Source: Methanobacteriota archaeon (GTDB lineage Archaea > Thermoplasmatota > Thermoplasmata > RBG-16-68-12). From it: a DNA stretch of 39,653 nucleotides. This document shows, one piece after another, positions 16,458 through 23,972 of this stretch; within the stretch, counting starts at the first letter, position 1; each line of letters opens with the position of its first letter. Made by a program: the position numbers and the translations under genes. The notes beneath the pieces are model-generated. The model had not been told where the DNA came from and made no database searches. It saw only the letters and a program-made list of their open reading frames with translations. Location of the stretch: contig JAIBJG010000006.1 of NCBI GenBank assembly GCA_020029475.1, forward strand, positions 1 through 39,653, written 5' to 3'.

Positions 16458-17123
16458 ATGGGCGACGAAGACGACATCATCGACGCGGTCAGACGCAACG
16501 ACGTGGTGAAGGTGAAAGAGCTCCTCGCGGCGACCCCGAACCTGATCCTCACGAAGACCCCCGACGGCTCCTTGCTCCTCACCGCCGTGTTCCACGGCGC
16601 CCGGGACGTGATGCGGGCCATCCTCCCGCGATTCCCGCAGCTGAACATCCACGAGGCGTCCTCCGTCGGGGACGCGCAGCGGCTCCAGCGGATCCTCGAG
16701 GAGGATCCCGCGGCCGTGAACGCCCTGCACGTACAGGGCTTCTCCCCCCTCGGCCTCGCCGCGTTCTTCGGCCACAAGGCCGCGGTCCAGGTCCTCCTCG
16801 CGCGGGGCGCTGAGGTGGACGCGGTGGACAAGAGCCAGTTCGCGAACACCCCCCTCGACGCCGCGGTCGCGGCGAACCACCTCGAGGTCGTGAAGGTCCT
16901 CCTCCAGAACCATGCGTCCGTGAACGTGCGGGCCGCCGCTGGGCACTCGCCCCTCCACAAGGCCGCGATGAACGGGAACGTGGAGATCGTGAAGCTCCTG
17001 ATCGAAGCGAAGGCGGACGTGAACGCGACGGACGACGCGGGGAAGACCCCTCTCGTGTGGGCGGAGGAGAAGGGGCATGCCGAGGTCGCGACCCTCCTAC
17101 GCGAGAAGGGCGCGACCGGCTAG
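16458..17123 (+). CDS. Ankyrin repeat protein
   Basis: A 221-residue protein built of about six ankyrin units (for example GFSPLGLAAFFGHKAAVQVLL, NTPLDAAVAANHLEVVKVLL, GHSPLHKAAMNGNVEIVKLLI, GKTPLVWAEEKGHAEVATLL). Ankyrin stacks bind partner proteins and have no catalysis of their own. The ORF track starts at 16326; the ATG at 16458 has GAGG seven bases upstream and opens at GDEDDIIDAVRRNDVVKVK, the usual capping helix. No signal peptide is seen, so it is cytoplasmic. The following gene is a tandem paralogue with an extra C-terminal domain. Confidence 0.88.
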   Translation: MGDEDDIIDAVRRNDVVKVKELLAATPNLILTKTPDGSLLLTAVFHGARDVMRAILPRFPQLNIHEASSVGDAQRLQRILEEDPAAVNALHVQGFSPLGLAAFFGHKAAVQVLLARGAEVDAVDKSQFANTPLDAAVAANHLEVVKVLLQNHASVNVRAAAGHSPLHKAAMNGNVEIVKLLIEAKADVNATDDAGKTPLVWAEEKGHAEVATLLREKGATG

Positions 17124-17183
17124 CGCGGGGCCGACCCCGCGAGCCGTGTGCCAGCTTAGCAAGGATAATGCCCCGCGAACGCC

Positions 17184-18299
17184 ATGGGGGAACGTATGGG
17201 GGAGAACCGGATCGAGTCGCCCCCCGAGTTCATCGAGGCGGTGAAGCGCGGGGACGTGTCGAAGGTGCGGGACCTCGTGAGGGCGAACCCCGCCCTCCTG
17301 AGCTCGCGGACGAAGCGCGGGCTCTCCCCGGTCCTCGTCGCCCTGTACTCCGGCCAGAAGGTCGCCGCCGCGAACCTGATCGCCCTCGGCGCGGACCTCG
17401 ACGTCCACGACGCCGCCGCCTCCGGTCGCATCGAGCGCGTCCGGGAGCTCGTGGAGCGGGACCCCGCCCTCGTGAACGCGGTCTCCGCGGAGGGGTTCCC
17501 TCCGCTCGGGCTCGCCGCGTACCTCGGGCAGGAGGAGGTCGTCGAATACCTGATCGCGAAGGGTGCGGACGTGAACTTCGCAGCCCCTTCGACGGGGTTC
17601 ACCGCCCTCACGGGCGCCGTGTCCCAGCGCCACGGGCGGGTCGTGGACTTCCTCCTCCGCCACGGCGCGGACGTGAACCACGTGTACGAGAGCACCCTGA
17701 CCCCGCTCCTCGTCGCGACCGCGCAGGGGGACCTGAACCTCGTGCGCCTCCTCCTCGACCGCGGCGCGGACCCGAACCTCGGCGGGATGGACGGGAAGAG
17801 CGCCCTCGACCTGTCGAAGGAGAAGGGGAGCCGGGAGATCGCGGAGGTCCTGCGCCACCATGGCGCGACCCGGTGGGCCCCCGACGTCCCGAAGGAGACC
17901 GCCGCGGCGGACCCGAAGACCGTCGTCGAGAAGGTGCGGCGGGCGATGAACGCGCACGACCTCGAGGGGCTCCTCGCGCTGATCGACCCGGAGTACGAGA
18001 GCGAGCAGCCCGCCCACCCGGACCGTGTGTTCTCGGGGCGGGAGCAGGTCCGGAAGAACTGGGGCGCGATCTTCACCCGCGTCCCGGACCTGCGGGCGGA
18101 TGTCCTGCGGACCATCGTGGACGGGGACACCGTGTGGACGGAGTGGCACTGGCATGGAGTGCGGGCGGACGGCACGAAGTTCGACTACCGGGGCGTCACC
18201 CTGTTCCGGATCTGGAACGGGAAGCTGATGGCGGGCCGCCTGTTCATGGAGCCCGTCCAGGAGCGGAAGAAGGAAGGCCCATACGGCGGGTCGCCATAG
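17184..18299 (+). CDS. Ankyrin repeats fused to SnoaL/NTF2-like domain
   Basis: A 371-residue protein. Residues about 10-225 are ankyrin repeats (GLSPVLVALYSGQKVAAANLI, GFPPLGLAAYLGQEEVVEYLI, GFTALTGAVSQRHGRVVDFLL, GKSALDLSKEKGSREIAEVL). Residues about 240-360 form a SnoaL/NTF2-like barrel (VVEKVRRAMNAHDLEGLLALIDPEYES, FSGREQVRKNWGAIFTRVPDLRADV, VWTEWHWHGVRADGTKFDYRGVTLFRIWNGKLMAGRLF, in short blocks). The ankyrin half aligns with the preceding gene, so this is a tandem duplication with domain gain. SnoaL-like domains bind small hydrophobic ligands or act as isomerases; the ligand here is unknown. Confidence 0.87.
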   Translation: MGERMGENRIESPPEFIEAVKRGDVSKVRDLVRANPALLSSRTKRGLSPVLVALYSGQKVAAANLIALGADLDVHDAAASGRIERVRELVERDPALVNAVSAEGFPPLGLAAYLGQEEVVEYLIAKGADVNFAAPSTGFTALTGAVSQRHGRVVDFLLRHGADVNHVYESTLTPLLVATAQGDLNLVRLLLDRGADPNLGGMDGKSALDLSKEKGSREIAEVLRHHGATRWAPDVPKETAAADPKTVVEKVRRAMNAHDLEGLLALIDPEYESEQPAHPDRVFSGREQVRKNWGAIFTRVPDLRADVLRTIVDGDTVWTEWHWHGVRADGTKFDYRGVTLFRIWNGKLMAGRLFMEPVQERKKEGPYGGSP

Positions 18300-18319
18300 C
18301 CCGCACCGGGGATCCCGCG

Positions 18320-18793
18320 ATGGCGTACCGCCTGCGACCCGCACGGAAGGCCGACGAGCCCGCGATCTGGAAGGCGACGATGGAGACGGTCTGGGCGGAC
18401 GTGCCCGAGGACGAGAAGGCGGGGCTCGACCGCCGCGCGTTCGAGGCGTCCTTTCGCGGGTACGCGGCGGAGTTCGTCGAGGGCCGGCGGGGGGAGCGGT
18501 TCGTCGCGGAGGACGAGGCGGGCCGCTTCCTCGGCTACATGATCCTCGGCGAGCTGAGGCCGTTCTTCTCCCCGCGGGGGGTCGGGTTCGTGTACGACCT
18601 CTGGGTCTCCCCGGACCGCCGCCGTGCGGGGGTCGCCGGGTTCCTCCTCGGGGAGGCGGAGCGGTGGGCGAGATCCCGCGGGTACGAGAAGATCAAGCTC
18701 GAGGTCGCGGAGCCGAACCGGGCCGCCCGCGCGCTGTACGACATGGCGGGATACTCCGCGGAACGCATCTACATGGGCAAGCGGCTCGCCTGA
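18320..18793 (+). CDS. GNAT-family N-acetyltransferase (RimI-like)
   Basis: A 157-residue single-domain GNAT. It opens with AYRLRPARKADEPAIWKATME, then FVAEDEAGRFLGYMILGEL, the central strand VGFVYDLWVSPDRRRAGVAGFLLGEAERWARSRG (acetyl-CoA loop RRRAGVAG), and the C-terminal IKLEVAEPNRAARALYDMAGY. This layout matches the RimI/Ard1-like branch. The ATG at 18320 lies 20 bases after the ankyrin-SnoaL stop, so the genes are probably co-transcribed. The substrate could be protein N-termini or small molecules. Confidence 0.87.
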   Translation: MAYRLRPARKADEPAIWKATMETVWADVPEDEKAGLDRRAFEASFRGYAAEFVEGRRGERFVAEDEAGRFLGYMILGELRPFFSPRGVGFVYDLWVSPDRRRAGVAGFLLGEAERWARSRGYEKIKLEVAEPNRAARALYDMAGYSAERIYMGKRLA

Positions 18794-18836
18794 CCCTCCG
18801 CCCGCGTGGTGATACGGACCCCACGGTCCTGTCACA

Positions 18837-18929
18837 AATCGGGTTACAGAATCACCCCCGATTGCGACTCCACTCCGCTCGGCTCCTCCCGTGCGCCTCC
18901 CCCTCCTCGGAGAAGGTCGTAGAGGGGGA
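18837..18929. repeat. Two inverted repeats between the acetyltransferase and the Fe-S carrier gene
   Basis: The first pair is AATCGGG (18837-18843) with CCCGATT (18857-18863). The second is TCCCCCTC (18898-18905) with GAGGGGGA (18922-18929), a perfect 8-base stem with a 16-base loop. They occupy the 226-base gap before the iscA-like promoter. They could be transcript-end hairpins of the upstream operon or operator sites. Confidence 0.35.
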
Positions 18930-18977
18930 TTACGGCGCGTATTATCGTTCGTCAGCCGAAGCCCGGACCCACAAATG

Positions 18978-18987
18978 CTTATATAAC
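18978..18987 (+). promoter_or_regulatory. Strong TATA box of the Fe-S carrier gene
   Basis: CTTATATAAC is one of the best TATA matches in the window, centred about 38 bases before the ATG at 19020. A GGTGA lies 5 bases before the ATG, so this gene probably has a leader of about 12 bases with a ribosome binding site. Confidence 0.65.
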
Positions 18988-19019
18988 AAGGGCACATCGT
19001 TCGGGTACCGGGTGAATCG

Positions 19020-19430
19020 ATGGTCCAGCTCACCGTTTCCGAGACCGCGGCGAAGAGACTCAAGGATGCGATCCAGAAGGTCGACCCTGAGACGGGGAAG
19101 CCCCTGGGTACCCCCGAGGACACGTACATCCGGGTCTTCGTCCGGGGCGGCGGGTGCTCCGGGTTCCAGTACGGGATGGCCCTGGACCACAAGGTCCACG
19201 ATGGGGACGAGGTCGTCCAGAACGACGGCGTGAAGTTCATCGTGGACCAGATGTCGAAGGAGTTCGTGGACGGGTCCACGGTGGACTACGTGGAGTCGAT
19301 CTCCGGCAGCGGGTTCGCGATCACGAACCCCGCGAACGAGGCGACGTGCGGGTGCGGCCAGTCCTTCAGCCGGAAGGGCGAAGCGGCGCCGGACGCCTCC
19401 GAGAAGCACGCCCACGCCCACAACCACTGA
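19020..19430 (+). CDS. A-type iron-sulfur cluster carrier (IscA/ErpA/HesB family) with His-rich tail
   Basis: A 136-residue HesB/IscA-type protein. It starts VQLTVSETAAKRLKDAIQKV; the three conserved Cys are in GGGCSGFQYG and TCGCGQSF, which together hold or deliver an Fe-S cluster. The segment IVDQMSKEFVDGSTVDYVESISGSGFAITNP, read in short blocks, is typical. After the CGC motif there is an unusual tail of about 25 residues ending in HAHAHNH, which may bind metal. The gene has its own strong promoter and is not in a suf or isc operon here. Confidence 0.92.
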   Translation: MVQLTVSETAAKRLKDAIQKVDPETGKPLGTPEDTYIRVFVRGGGCSGFQYGMALDHKVHDGDEVVQNDGVKFIVDQMSKEFVDGSTVDYVESISGSGFAITNPANEATCGCGQSFSRKGEAAPDASEKHAHAHNH

Positions 19431-19488
19431 GGGGCGTCCCCGTTCGTCCCAGGGCTCCCGCGGGCGCCGTCCCGCTGCTCTCTGAATC

Positions 19489-19508
19489 AAAAACCATCGA
19501 TTGTTTTT
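19489..19508. promoter_or_regulatory. A/T-rich near-perfect palindrome upstream of the vWA gene
   Basis: AAAAACCATCGATTGTTTTT is a 20-base palindrome with one mismatched symmetric pair, centred on ATCGAT, in DNA where such A/T runs are rare. It lies 13 bases before the TTTAAG box of the vWA gene and 59 bases after the Fe-S carrier stop. It could be an operator for a dimeric regulator, or a transcription end signal for the upstream gene, since it finishes in a T run. Confidence 0.45.
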
Positions 19509-19520
19509 AGCGGGGGAACC

Positions 19521-19526
19521 TTTAAG
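19521..19526 (+). promoter_or_regulatory. TATA-like box of the vWA gene
   Basis: TTTAAG is centred about 33 bases before the ATG at 19556 with no ribosome binding site between, consistent with a leaderless message. Confidence 0.5.
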
Positions 19527-19555
19527 CGACCTCCCATGCTTCATCGGGGTTGCCT

Positions 19556-21499
19556 ATGGTCCCTCGCCGGAGGACCTTGGGCGCTCCCCGCCCGCGCGGC
19601 CTTCGCCGGGACGAACGGGGCGTCGCGTCCACGGTCGCCACGATGCTCTCGCTCCTCGTGATCCTCCTCTTCCTCGACCTCGCGATCGTCGAGATCGTCC
19701 CCCGACAGCAGAACGACGCGGAGTTCATGACGACGCAATCCGCGATCTCGAGCTTCCAGCAGATCCACGGACTCGCGCAGGGCGCGGTGGTCCCCGGCGG
19801 GGACTCGTTGGGGTCGCCCGGGATCACGGTCGCAATCCCCCTCGGGACCCTCGGCGTCTCCCCCCTCCAGGCCCCCACGGCGGGGACCCTCACGTTCGAC
19901 CCCACCTCCGGCAGCGCGCAGATGTGGTTCACGTTCGTCCCCCACTTCCGGCGCGGGGAGGTCACCCACGTCGACCAGGACATCGTCCTCGTGATCGACA
20001 GCTCCGGCTCGATGGCGCAGAACGACCCGACGCGGCTGCGGGTCTCGGGCGCGAAGGAGTACATCGGTCGGCTCTCGTGCCCGGACCACGTCGCGATCGT
20101 CGACTTCGACAACGACGCCTTCCTCACGAAGCAAAACGTTGGCGGTGCGCCGCACCACCTGACGACGGTCTCCCACAACTGCTTCCCGAACTTCAACGAG
20201 GCGAAGACGGACGTGGACACGATCGACCAGAGCGGGAGCACGAACGGCGGGGGGGCCCTGTACGTTGCGGTGAACGAGCTCCTCGGGTACGGGGACCCGA
20301 GGCGGGCGCGGGTGATTATCTTCCTGACGGACGGACAGAACACGATATGCACTCCGATTCCGCCTTGTTTTGATCCCGACGGCCCGGGAGGCCAGACGGC
20401 GGGCAGTGGCGCCGCCAGCGACGCCTTGGCGAAGCAGCAGGCCCGGCGGGCCCGGGACAACGGGATCGTGATCTACACGATCGGCCTCGGCCCCGACATG
20501 GACTCGCCCAACCCCCGGTGCCCGGGCGGCGAGGTGAGGGGATGCTTGAAGGAAATCGCTGACCTCACGGGCGGGACGTACTACGACGCCCCGACCGCGG
20601 CGTCGATCCGCTGGATCTACTACGAGATCTCCCGGCACTTCACGGGCGCGTTCGTGTGCGGGGACCTCACCTCCGGGGACACGGGTTCCGGGAGGCTCTC
20701 CCTCGAACTCCGGAACCGGGAGTTCCCGTCCCAGACGATCTCGTACGAGTCCGGCGGCGTCGTACGGACGCAGTCGGACGGCGGGCGCGTCCTCGCCGGA
20801 CCCGGGGTGCAGTGGCACAGCACGGACCCGAAGGGGCCCCAGGGCGAGCTCACCCTGGACCTCGTCGCCCTCACGGGACAGGAGTTCCGCGTGGACGGCT
20901 CGGAGAACCAGCTCGTCTCGATCCGGCCCGTGGCCCGGGACCTCCAAGAGCTCGCGATCACGAAGGTGAACCTCACGGACGCGAACAACTTCCTGACGTC
21001 CGAGAAGGCGATCCTCGACTACTGGACGACGCAGGGCGCGTCCACCGCCAACGCGACGGCGAACGTGAAGGGAAAGATCGACCAGGTAAAGACGGCCCTC
21101 ACCGCCGGCCAGAACCACGTGAACCAGGGCAACCTCACCGCGGCGAAGTTCGACATCGACTCCGCGTCCGCGAGGCTCTCGGACGTGATCGCCCAGGCGC
21201 AGACGGAAGCGACCGCGGGGACGATGCAGCAGTGGCTCGCGGACGACACGACGGACGACATGCTCCTCCAGGCGTGCTACCTCACGCAGTGGGCGAACTG
21301 GTACGAGGGGGTGTCCCTCGAGATCACGAGCGTGGACGCCCTCGCCTGGGAGGCGTGGCTGAGCCGCGCCGCGACGTCGACGAAGATGCAGTACATCGTC
21401 AGCCGCCCCGGGAACGGCAACACCGCGATCCTGACGATCCGCGCGGTGGACAAGGTCACGATCGAGCGCCGGATCCTCTCCGTGTCCCTCTCCGGGTAG
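19556..21499 (+). CDS. Pilin-like signal / von Willebrand factor A domain surface protein
   Basis: A 647-residue protein. The N-terminus has a basic stretch (GLRRDERG) followed by a hydrophobic segment ASTVATMLSLLVILLFLDLAIVEIV. This looks like an archaeal type IV pilin-class signal with possible cleavage after ERG, or simply an anchor. Residues about 140-365 form a von Willebrand A domain with the metal-ion site DSSGSM (D148xSxS), the later FLTDGQNT and YTIGLGPDM. The remaining 280 residues are beta-rich, then helical (DQVKTALTAGQNHVNQGNLTAAK), and have no family I know. It is probably exported and anchored, with the vWA domain mediating adhesion or assembly. It is followed convergently by the FtsZ-like gene. 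Confidence 0.82.
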   Translation: MVPRRRTLGAPRPRGLRRDERGVASTVATMLSLLVILLFLDLAIVEIVPRQQNDAEFMTTQSAISSFQQIHGLAQGAVVPGGDSLGSPGITVAIPLGTLGVSPLQAPTAGTLTFDPTSGSAQMWFTFVPHFRRGEVTHVDQDIVLVIDSSGSMAQNDPTRLRVSGAKEYIGRLSCPDHVAIVDFDNDAFLTKQNVGGAPHHLTTVSHNCFPNFNEAKTDVDTIDQSGSTNGGGALYVAVNELLGYGDPRRARVIIFLTDGQNTICTPIPPCFDPDGPGGQTAGSGAASDALAKQQARRARDNGIVIYTIGLGPDMDSPNPRCPGGEVRGCLKEIADLTGGTYYDAPTAASIRWIYYEISRHFTGAFVCGDLTSGDTGSGRLSLELRNREFPSQTISYESGGVVRTQSDGGRVLAGPGVQWHSTDPKGPQGELTLDLVALTGQEFRVDGSENQLVSIRPVARDLQELAITKVNLTDANNFLTSEKAILDYWTTQGASTANATANVKGKIDQVKTALTAGQNHVNQGNLTAAKFDIDSASARLSDVIAQAQTEATAGTMQQWLADDTTDDMLLQACYLTQWANWYEGVSLEITSVDALAWEAWLSRAATSTKMQYIVSRPGNGNTAILTIRAVDKVTIERRILSVSLSG

Positions 21500-21502
21500 C
21501 CG

Positions 21503-21519
21503 TCGCCGAGATCCGGCGA
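21503..21519. terminator. Hairpin between convergent vWA and FtsZ-like genes
   Basis: TCGCCG-agatc-CGGCGA forms a 6-base stem in the 30-base gap between two convergent stops, followed by TTCT. A bidirectional transcript end is plausible but archaeal terminators are poorly defined. Confidence 0.3.
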
Positions 21520-21529
21520 TTCTGAGATC

Positions 21530-22447
21530 TCACCAGCCTGCGAGAACGCTGACCCGCAGGCGGTCCCCCAGGCCCGGGTCCGCGTACCCGCCGACGAGCG
21601 GCGCGGCGCGCGGCGCCGCGAGGCGGACCTCGCGGGCGACCTCCCCCGCCAGGGCCTCCCCCCAGTCCGGGGCCGCGACGATCGCGACGATCCCCCCGAG
21701 GAGGTCCGGGTCCCTCGGGAGCCACGGGGACGCGAACGCCTCCTCCACCGCCGCGTACGCGCGGTGCTTCCCCTCCCCGCTCCCGCCCCCGAACCGCCAC
21801 CGGGCCCTCGATTGCAGGAATCCCCGCAATGTCGCGGCGTCCGTCCGGGTCATCGCCCGGGCGAGGTCGACGAGGGGGCGGACCATGATCTCCCCGAGGA
21901 CCTGGAACGCCCGCAGGAGGGGGAGCTGGGGGGCGAGCCTCAGGAGCTCGTCGTTCGAGAACGCGACGAGGCCGTCCACCTTCCTCGAGAGGAGGGCGAG
22001 GGCCCGCTCCGCCGCGACGCGCCGGTTGATCCCCTCCGCGGTGAACGGGGTCGCGGCGAGGCCCAGGGTCGCGGTCCCGAGGATCCTCGCGACCCGCCCG
22101 ACGAGGGCCGCGGCGGGCCCGCCGGTCTCCCCGCCGAGCCCCGCGAGGGGCACGACGAGGTCGTGGTTCAGGATCGCCCCGGAGATCCCCTTCTCCTCGG
22201 GGGTGGACAGGGTCTTCACCGCGGCGTCGTCCATCGACGCGAGGCCGAGGAGGGACTCCCGGGGGAGGAGGAGGCGTGCGGGGATCCCCGCCATGGACCG
22301 GTGCGCGGCGTCGTTCAGGGCGACCCGCGTGAGGCCGAGGTCCGCCGGCACCTGTTGGAGGACGTTGCAGCCCGCCCCGCCGCAGCCTACGACCGCAATC
22401 CGCGGCGGCACCGGGTCTCCCTGCCCCAAGCGGAGGACGTCCGGCAT
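21530..22447 (-). CDS. Divergent FtsZ-like protein with altered GTPase motifs
   Basis: A 305-residue protein with the tubulin/FtsZ layout. Seen in order: the first nucleotide loop RIAVVGCGGAGCNVL (residues 16-30), TRVALNDAAH (an INTD-like strand), the phosphate loop as GLGGETGG (103-110) instead of GGGTGTG, TLGLAATPFTAEGINRRVAAERAL matching the FtsZ VVTKPF..EG block, and DGLVAFSNDELL. The catalytic T7 loop NxDxxD reads RTDAAT (201-206): the first Asp stays, Asn becomes Arg and the second Asp becomes Thr. It may bind GTP weakly and probably cannot hydrolyse it normally. The C-terminal third is divergent. The ATG at 22447 has GTTTATTC about 30 bases upstream. It is not a standard cell-division FtsZ or CetZ. 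Confidence 0.72.
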   Translation of the reverse strand: MPDVLRLGQGDPVPPRIAVVGCGGAGCNVLQQVPADLGLTRVALNDAAHRSMAGIPARLLLPRESLLGLASMDDAAVKTLSTPEEKGISGAILNHDLVVPLAGLGGETGGPAAALVGRVARILGTATLGLAATPFTAEGINRRVAAERALALLSRKVDGLVAFSNDELLRLAPQLPLLRAFQVLGEIMVRPLVDLARAMTRTDAATLRGFLQSRARWRFGGGSGEGKHRAYAAVEEAFASPWLPRDPDLLGGIVAIVAAPDWGEALAGEVAREVRLAAPRAAPLVGGYADPGLGDRLRVSVLAGW

Positions 22448-22532
22448 TGCCGCACGATGCGGGCGACCGCGAATAAACGTTCGCCGCCACGGTGCTCAGC
22501 GAAGGGTCCGTGAGAGAGCCGGCCCCGAGCGC

Positions 22533-22598
22533 CTACCAACTCGTGTACGGGCTCACGACGCGCCGCGGCTCGTAGTGTTTCGTGTCGTCCTCGACCAC
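22533..22598 (-). CDS. Possible 21-residue mini-protein
   Basis: A short minus-strand frame from GTG at 22598 reads VEDDTKHYEPRRVVSPYTSW and then stops. Its aromatic and charged composition looks protein-like, and a TTTATCAT box lies about 45 bases upstream. It is too short to be confident and matches no family I know. Confidence 0.2.
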   Translation of the reverse strand: MVEDDTKHYEPRRVVSPYTSW

Positions 22599-22711
22599 GG
22601 CGGGTGTCCTCTGCGCGCCTCGCGGATGCGGGACGCGGATGATAAAGCTCGCGCGGGGATACCAAGGTGGCTAGGGGAGCCGACGATCACCGCGGCCCGG
22701 GGTCGTTTGAT

Positions 22712-22744
22712 ACTTTCGCCGACGTTCCCACTGAACCTATATAC
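22712..22744 (+). promoter_or_regulatory. mre11 operon promoter with upstream ACTTTC element (site C)
   Basis: ACTTTC at 22712-22717 continues as GCCGACGTTCCC and lies exactly 25 bases before the TATA box CTATATAC (22737-22744). The ATG of mre11 is about 30 bases after the box, so the message is probably leaderless. The same element lies 28-29 bases before the boxes of the RadA-like, small-protein and polB genes. Confidence 0.6.
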
Positions 22745-22769
22745 CCGCACCTCGCGTTCCGCGCCGCGG

Positions 22770-23972
22770 ATGCATGAAATCGTCTGCGTGGGGGACGTCC
22801 ACGAAGGGATCTCGTTCGGGTTCCGCGTGGATCCCGAAACGGCGATCTCGGAGCGGGCCCTGGACCTCCACCGGAACTTCGCCCGGGCCGCGGCGTGGGC
22901 GATCGAGCACGGGACGAAGCTCTTCATCGTCCTCGGGGACCTGTTCGACCGCCCGAACGTCGCCCCCGTGTTCCGGGAGCTCGTCCGGAAGGACGTGATC
23001 GAGCCCCTCGGGAAGGCGGGGATCGAGGTGTGGCTCCTCGCGGGGAACCACGACCAGCCCCGGGCGGACGCGCGGTCCACGAGCTTGGAGGACTTCCGCG
23101 GGTACCCGCACGTCCGCGTGTTCCGGAGCCCCGAGGCGGTCGAGAAGGAGGTCGCGGGCCACCGGGTCGGGTTCCTGATGCTCCCGTACCTCCACCCCGA
23201 GCAGGTCCTCGAGAACGCGAAGGGGAAGGGGATCGAGGAGGTGGAGGGCCTCACGATCGAGGAAGCGTACGTCGTCGCCCGCTCCCTTTGGAAGGGGTGG
23301 ATCGCGCAGCACGCGGAATCGATGAAGGACTCGACGTTCCGGCTCGTCCTCGGCCATTACTACGTGGAGGGCGCGCGGGTGTCGAGCACGACGAACATCG
23401 AGGTGATCCCCGGGGAGTTCAGCTTCACGCGGGACATGATCCCGCCCTCCGTGGACCTCGCGGTGATGGGGCACATCCATCTCCACCAGACGATCTGGGG
23501 GAACGTCGTGTACACGGGAGCGCCCGAGCGGATCGACTGGGGGGAGCGGGGGGACCCGAAGGGGTTCCTCGCCCTGAGCCCGGAGACGAAGGCGTGGGAG
23601 TTCATCGAGCTCCCCGCGCGGACGATGGAGAAGATCGAGGTCACGGTCCGGGAGGGGGACGACCCGACGGCGACGATCCTGGCGGGGCTCCCGCCCGCCG
23701 TGAAGGACTCGATGGTGCGCCTCGAGGTCACGATCCCGGACGCGCTGCGGATCCGCGTGGACGATCGGAAGATCGCGGAGCGCCTCCAGGACGCGTTCCA
23801 CTACGAGGTGCGATGGATCGCCGTGGAGCGGGAGACCGTCGCCCCCTCGGAGTACACGCTGGACCCGCTGCGGCTCCTCGGGGACTTCGTGGACCGCACG
23901 TTCGAGAAGGACCCGCGGCGGGACGCAATCCGGACGGAGGGCGAGAAGATCCTCCGGGAGGTGCTCGGGTGA
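22770..23972 (+). CDS. mre11: DNA double-strand break repair nuclease Mre11
   Basis: A 400-residue Mre11 with the five phosphoesterase motifs: GDVHEG (D9, H11), GDLFDR, GNHD (about 93-95), LGHYYVEG and GHIHLHQT. Two Mn ions bound here give 3'-5' exonuclease and ssDNA endonuclease activity. With Rad50 it tethers and opens DNA ends, before NurA and HerA resect them. The residues after about 270 form the capping and Rad50-binding region. The ATG at 22770 follows CTATATAC by about 30 bases. The gene heads mre11-rad50-nurA-herA; the common archaeal order puts herA first, so this arrangement is a rearranged but complete set. Confidence 0.96.
   Translation: MHEIVCVGDVHEGISFGFRVDPETAISERALDLHRNFARAAAWAIEHGTKLFIVLGDLFDRPNVAPVFRELVRKDVIEPLGKAGIEVWLLAGNHDQPRADARSTSLEDFRGYPHVRVFRSPEAVEKEVAGHRVGFLMLPYLHPEQVLENAKGKGIEEVEGLTIEEAYVVARSLWKGWIAQHAESMKDSTFRLVLGHYYVEGARVSSTTNIEVIPGEFSFTRDMIPPSVDLAVMGHIHLHQTIWGNVVYTGAPERIDWGERGDPKGFLALSPETKAWEFIELPARTMEKIEVTVREGDDPTATILAGLPPAVKDSMVRLEVTIPDALRIRVDDRKIAERLQDAFHYEVRWIAVERETVAPSEYTLDPLRLLGDFVDRTFEKDPRRDAIRTEGEKILREVLG

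Larger units (their letters stand above)
22448..22769. other. 322-base divergent intergenic region between the FtsZ-like gene and mre11
   Basis: It holds the promoter of the FtsZ-like gene (TTTATTC near 22475, minus strand), the mre11 promoter with its ACTTTC element (22712-22744, plus), a TTTATCAT box on the minus strand near 22640, and one possible mini-ORF at 22533-22598. No tRNA or other RNA gene was recognised. Confidence 0.5.
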
